Assembly: GCA_002403175.1 (NCBI GenBank)
Contig: DHHG01000185.1
Span: forward strand, 12,564-20,553
Source: Syntrophaceae bacterium UBA4778
GTDB lineage: Bacteria > Desulfobacterota > Syntrophia > Syntrophales > UBA4778
Direction of reading: 5' to 3'
Length of the DNA stretch: 7,990 bases
The stretch's first letter is position 1, and each line of letters starts with the position of its first letter. Positions 7,401 to 7,990 of this stretch are shown here, piece by piece. The notes below the pieces were generated by a model. That model had not been told where the DNA came from, searched no databases, and was given only the letters and a program-made list of their open reading frames with translations. The position numbers and the translations under genes were made by a program.

Positions 7401-7666
7401 GAAAAAAGGCAATCATCGAGATGGGGAGCGAGTCGAATGAAAAAGAAAATATTTACTATGTTAAGGATAACGGAACGGGTTTCGATATGAAATATTACGA
7501 TAAACTATTCGGAGTCTTCCAGCGGCTTCACCTGGAAAGCGAATACGAAGGCACCGGCGTCGGCCTCGCAATCGTTCAGCGTATCATTCACCGCCACGGT
7601 GGCCGGGTATGGGCGGAAGGCAAAGTCGGAAAGGGCGCCACTTTCTATTTTTCTCTAAAAAGATGA
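4454..7666 (+). CDS. large cytosolic sensor histidine kinase, REC-PAS-PAS-GAF-PAS-PAS-HisKA-HATPase
   Basis: The protein is 1070 aa. The receiver spans about 12-128 (E18, D19; phospho-acceptor D64; T92; K114 or K115). Then come a coiled linker, PAS 1 about 165-280, PAS 2 about 292-412, GAF about 415-585, PAS 3 about 590-708 and PAS 4 about 716-832. Each PAS ends in an ITERK- or ITESK-like DIT motif leading into a helical linker. HisKA has phospho-acceptor H861 in SVSHDLRAPLRA. HATPase_c has N975 (NLLANAVKFT), D1005 in DNGTGF and G1033 in GTGVGLAI. The kinase core resembles the phytochrome-like (Cph1-type) HisKA group. No transmembrane segment is seen, so it probably integrates several soluble or redox cues. 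The N-terminal receiver suggests phosphorelay input or autoregulation, because no separate regulator is encoded beside it. Receiver and kinase core are close relatives of the gene at 2211-4230. The GAF-PAS 3 region is much richer in G+C than its flanks. Stimulus and target are unknown. Confidence 0.92.
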   Translation: MPRHHSKPYDDIRILILEDNLADKELMEFELRQEGFIFHSKHVQNKKDYIKALRKYCPDIILSDHDLPDFSGTEALQIRKEISPETPFILVTGAIGEERAIEILTGGATDYVLKKNLSRLLPAVGRALHESYKRKKHKEAEYSAVKKLELLVQERTRLLQQNEHLLKTALENSNTGIWVVSPEGDLKGSPQLKVLFGHPSDSTEMEKMDFYSQIHPDDVLHLRQEWENAIGKGEIYEHEFRVIWPDGSIHWLAAKGRISPEIDGQRQFIGTITKITERKQAEEALKKSERRLRLISKAAKIGLFEWKRGESEGYWSPEAYDLIGCDPATKATREQWDKRLHPDDLMRLKKFSEVMDQAQAGTQVPTQRYEYRVLHDDGAILWLGSVADFEYENGNLIIRGAVQDITERKEIEDKLRKSEARQAFLLKLSDTLRPIHNPSELQRTACTLLGEHLGADRVFYGEYHHDEGFVLVPPDYFRPGDKSLAGRHQLANFREVLELLRSGRTLAITDLENSPMVPERSHTAYKKIGARAFIAAPLVREGKLVGTLTVLSGKLREWTPEQMELVQEVGERTWAAAELARAEESLGESEERFRVLVESTTQAVWETDAQGVIVGDSLSWRAYTGQSLEEWIGNSWPDAVHPDDREKAKKRWRKIVKNGSQVDVEFRLRAPNGGWRWTNLRATPIRHPDGTVIKWVGMNTDITERKEAENALHESENRFRLMADGTPVMIWVVNTSGRIDFVNKAFLDFSGIPLNRIQSQGWLALVHPEDRASLEKIFSESIKGKKPFYAPARVQRFDGEWRWVANYGQPRFSDAGEFYGMVGSSPDITESKMAEIEREKLISELATINKELESFSYSVSHDLRAPLRAIDGFSSLLLKTLEGKLDKDERRRFNLILDSTKKMYHLIDDLLALSRIGRTEQILEKVDMNRLAESVWQQQLAANPDHKIDVKIGKLPSAIGDEGLLRQVFLNLLANAVKFTKKRKKAIIEMGSESNEKENIYYVKDNGTGFDMKYYDKLFGVFQRLHLESEYEGTGVGLAIVQRIIHRHGGRVWAEGKVGKGATFYFSLKR

Positions 7667-7784
7667 AAAAACCAGTTTAATTCACAGTCGTATAATCCAC
7701 AGATAAATCTTCATACGCAGATTCCATATCTGTTCCGGTTGATTTCCACCTCTCTTGGAATTTAGCGCAATGTCAACACCGCAT

Positions 7785-7804
7785 AAAAAAAGGGCTCAAG
7801 GCCC
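7785..7804 (-). terminator. Rho-independent terminator candidate, minus strand
   Basis: On the minus strand GGGC-CTTGA-GCCC is followed at once by seven T (7791-7785). The stem is 4 G/C pairs, or 5 with a G-U pair, which is short but the T-run is perfect. It would end a transcript arriving from the right of the window. It does not serve the kinase gene, because there is no T-run on the plus-strand side. Confidence 0.5.
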
Positions 7805-7841
7805 CTGCTTCGACTCGTAATTTGTTGATTTTAAATGATGG

Positions 7842-7870
7842 TGGTCGTGTGGGGATTGAAACCACGACCA
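7842..7870. repeat. inverted repeat with 8-bp arms
   Basis: TGGTCGTG (7842-7849) and CACGACCA (7863-7870) pair perfectly around a 13-nt loop that includes GGGGATTGAAAC. The hairpin lies 38 bp from the minus-strand terminator candidate. It occurs once in the window, and its role is unknown. Confidence 0.55.
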
Positions 7871-7990
7871 AGTTATAAAATAACTGGATCGAATCTTTAT
7901 TTTTGTTTGTTGATGCTTGTAAATTTTAGCTTTTTTAAATTCAAGGCACAGTATCTTTGTTGGTCTCGTAAGCTTCCCCTAAAATAAGAC

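Larger units (their letters stand above)
7667..7990. other. intergenic region after the second kinase
   Basis: No supported gene. No plus-strand terminator is seen after the kinase stop. It contains a minus-strand terminator candidate (7785-7804) and a hairpin (7842-7870). On the minus strand a frame is open from the window edge to TAA at 7899-7897, about 30 codons. It might be the end of a gene entering from the right but is too short to call. Confidence 0.5.

Noticed and set aside
7842..7870. CRISPR repeat (GGATTGAAAC end)
   Set aside because: Only one copy exists. No second copy appears at repeat-spacer distance on either side, and no cas gene is present.
7839..7920. Minus-strand tRNA with T-loop-like TTCAATC and an apparent ACCACCA end
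   Set aside because: No D-arm or anticodon arm is found upstream on that strand, the T-stem has a mismatch, and the would-be acceptor strand pairs with sequence directly beside the loop, so it is a simple hairpin.
7897..7989. C-terminal end of a minus-strand gene at the right edge
   Set aside because: About 30 open codons in A+T-rich DNA can easily occur by chance and no motif is seen; kept only as a remark.

Overview
The window looks like chromosomal DNA of an anaerobic, signalling-rich bacterium, most plausibly a Desulfobacterota (deltaproteobacterial) lineage. That placement is inference: it rests on a PflX-type radical SAM protein, an anaerobe-type cupin and large PAS/GAF sensor kinases of a style common in those genomes. 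No taxonomic marker gene is present.

Layout. Positions 1-344 hold no intact gene; a short stretch (about 167-288) may be the decayed, frameshifted end of one. A radical SAM gene of the PflX (COG1313) type follows on the plus strand. Its normal N-terminus (from ATG 345) and its main body (open to 1258) lie in different frames. A cupin gene converges on it from the minus strand (1878 to 1387). It has two equally good ribosome binding sites: one gives a form with a signal-peptide-like leader, the other the ordinary cytosolic-type protein. A 332-bp divergent intergenic region carries a candidate extended -10 promoter and an inverted repeat.

The rest is two tandem plus-strand sensor kinase genes with an unusual order, receiver domain first. 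The first (2211-4230) reads REC-PAS-PAS-HisKA-HATPase but is split in two by a one-base frame change at a run of eight G. The second (4454-7666, 1070 aa) is intact and reads REC-PAS-PAS-GAF-PAS-PAS-HisKA-HATPase. Their receivers are about 80% identical by eye and their kinase cores are clearly homologous, while the sensory middles differ. This is a tandem duplication with sensor-module exchange. The GAF plus third PAS section of the second kinase is far richer in G+C than its flanks, which suggests that this module came from elsewhere.

The last 324 bp hold a probable minus-strand terminator, implying a gene entering from the right, and an 8-bp-arm hairpin. No CRISPR array, tRNA, insertion sequence or phage gene could be supported. 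I found no convincing new biological system. The main points of interest are the repeated frame disruptions (two clear, one tentative), the dual-start cupin and the mosaic kinase pair.
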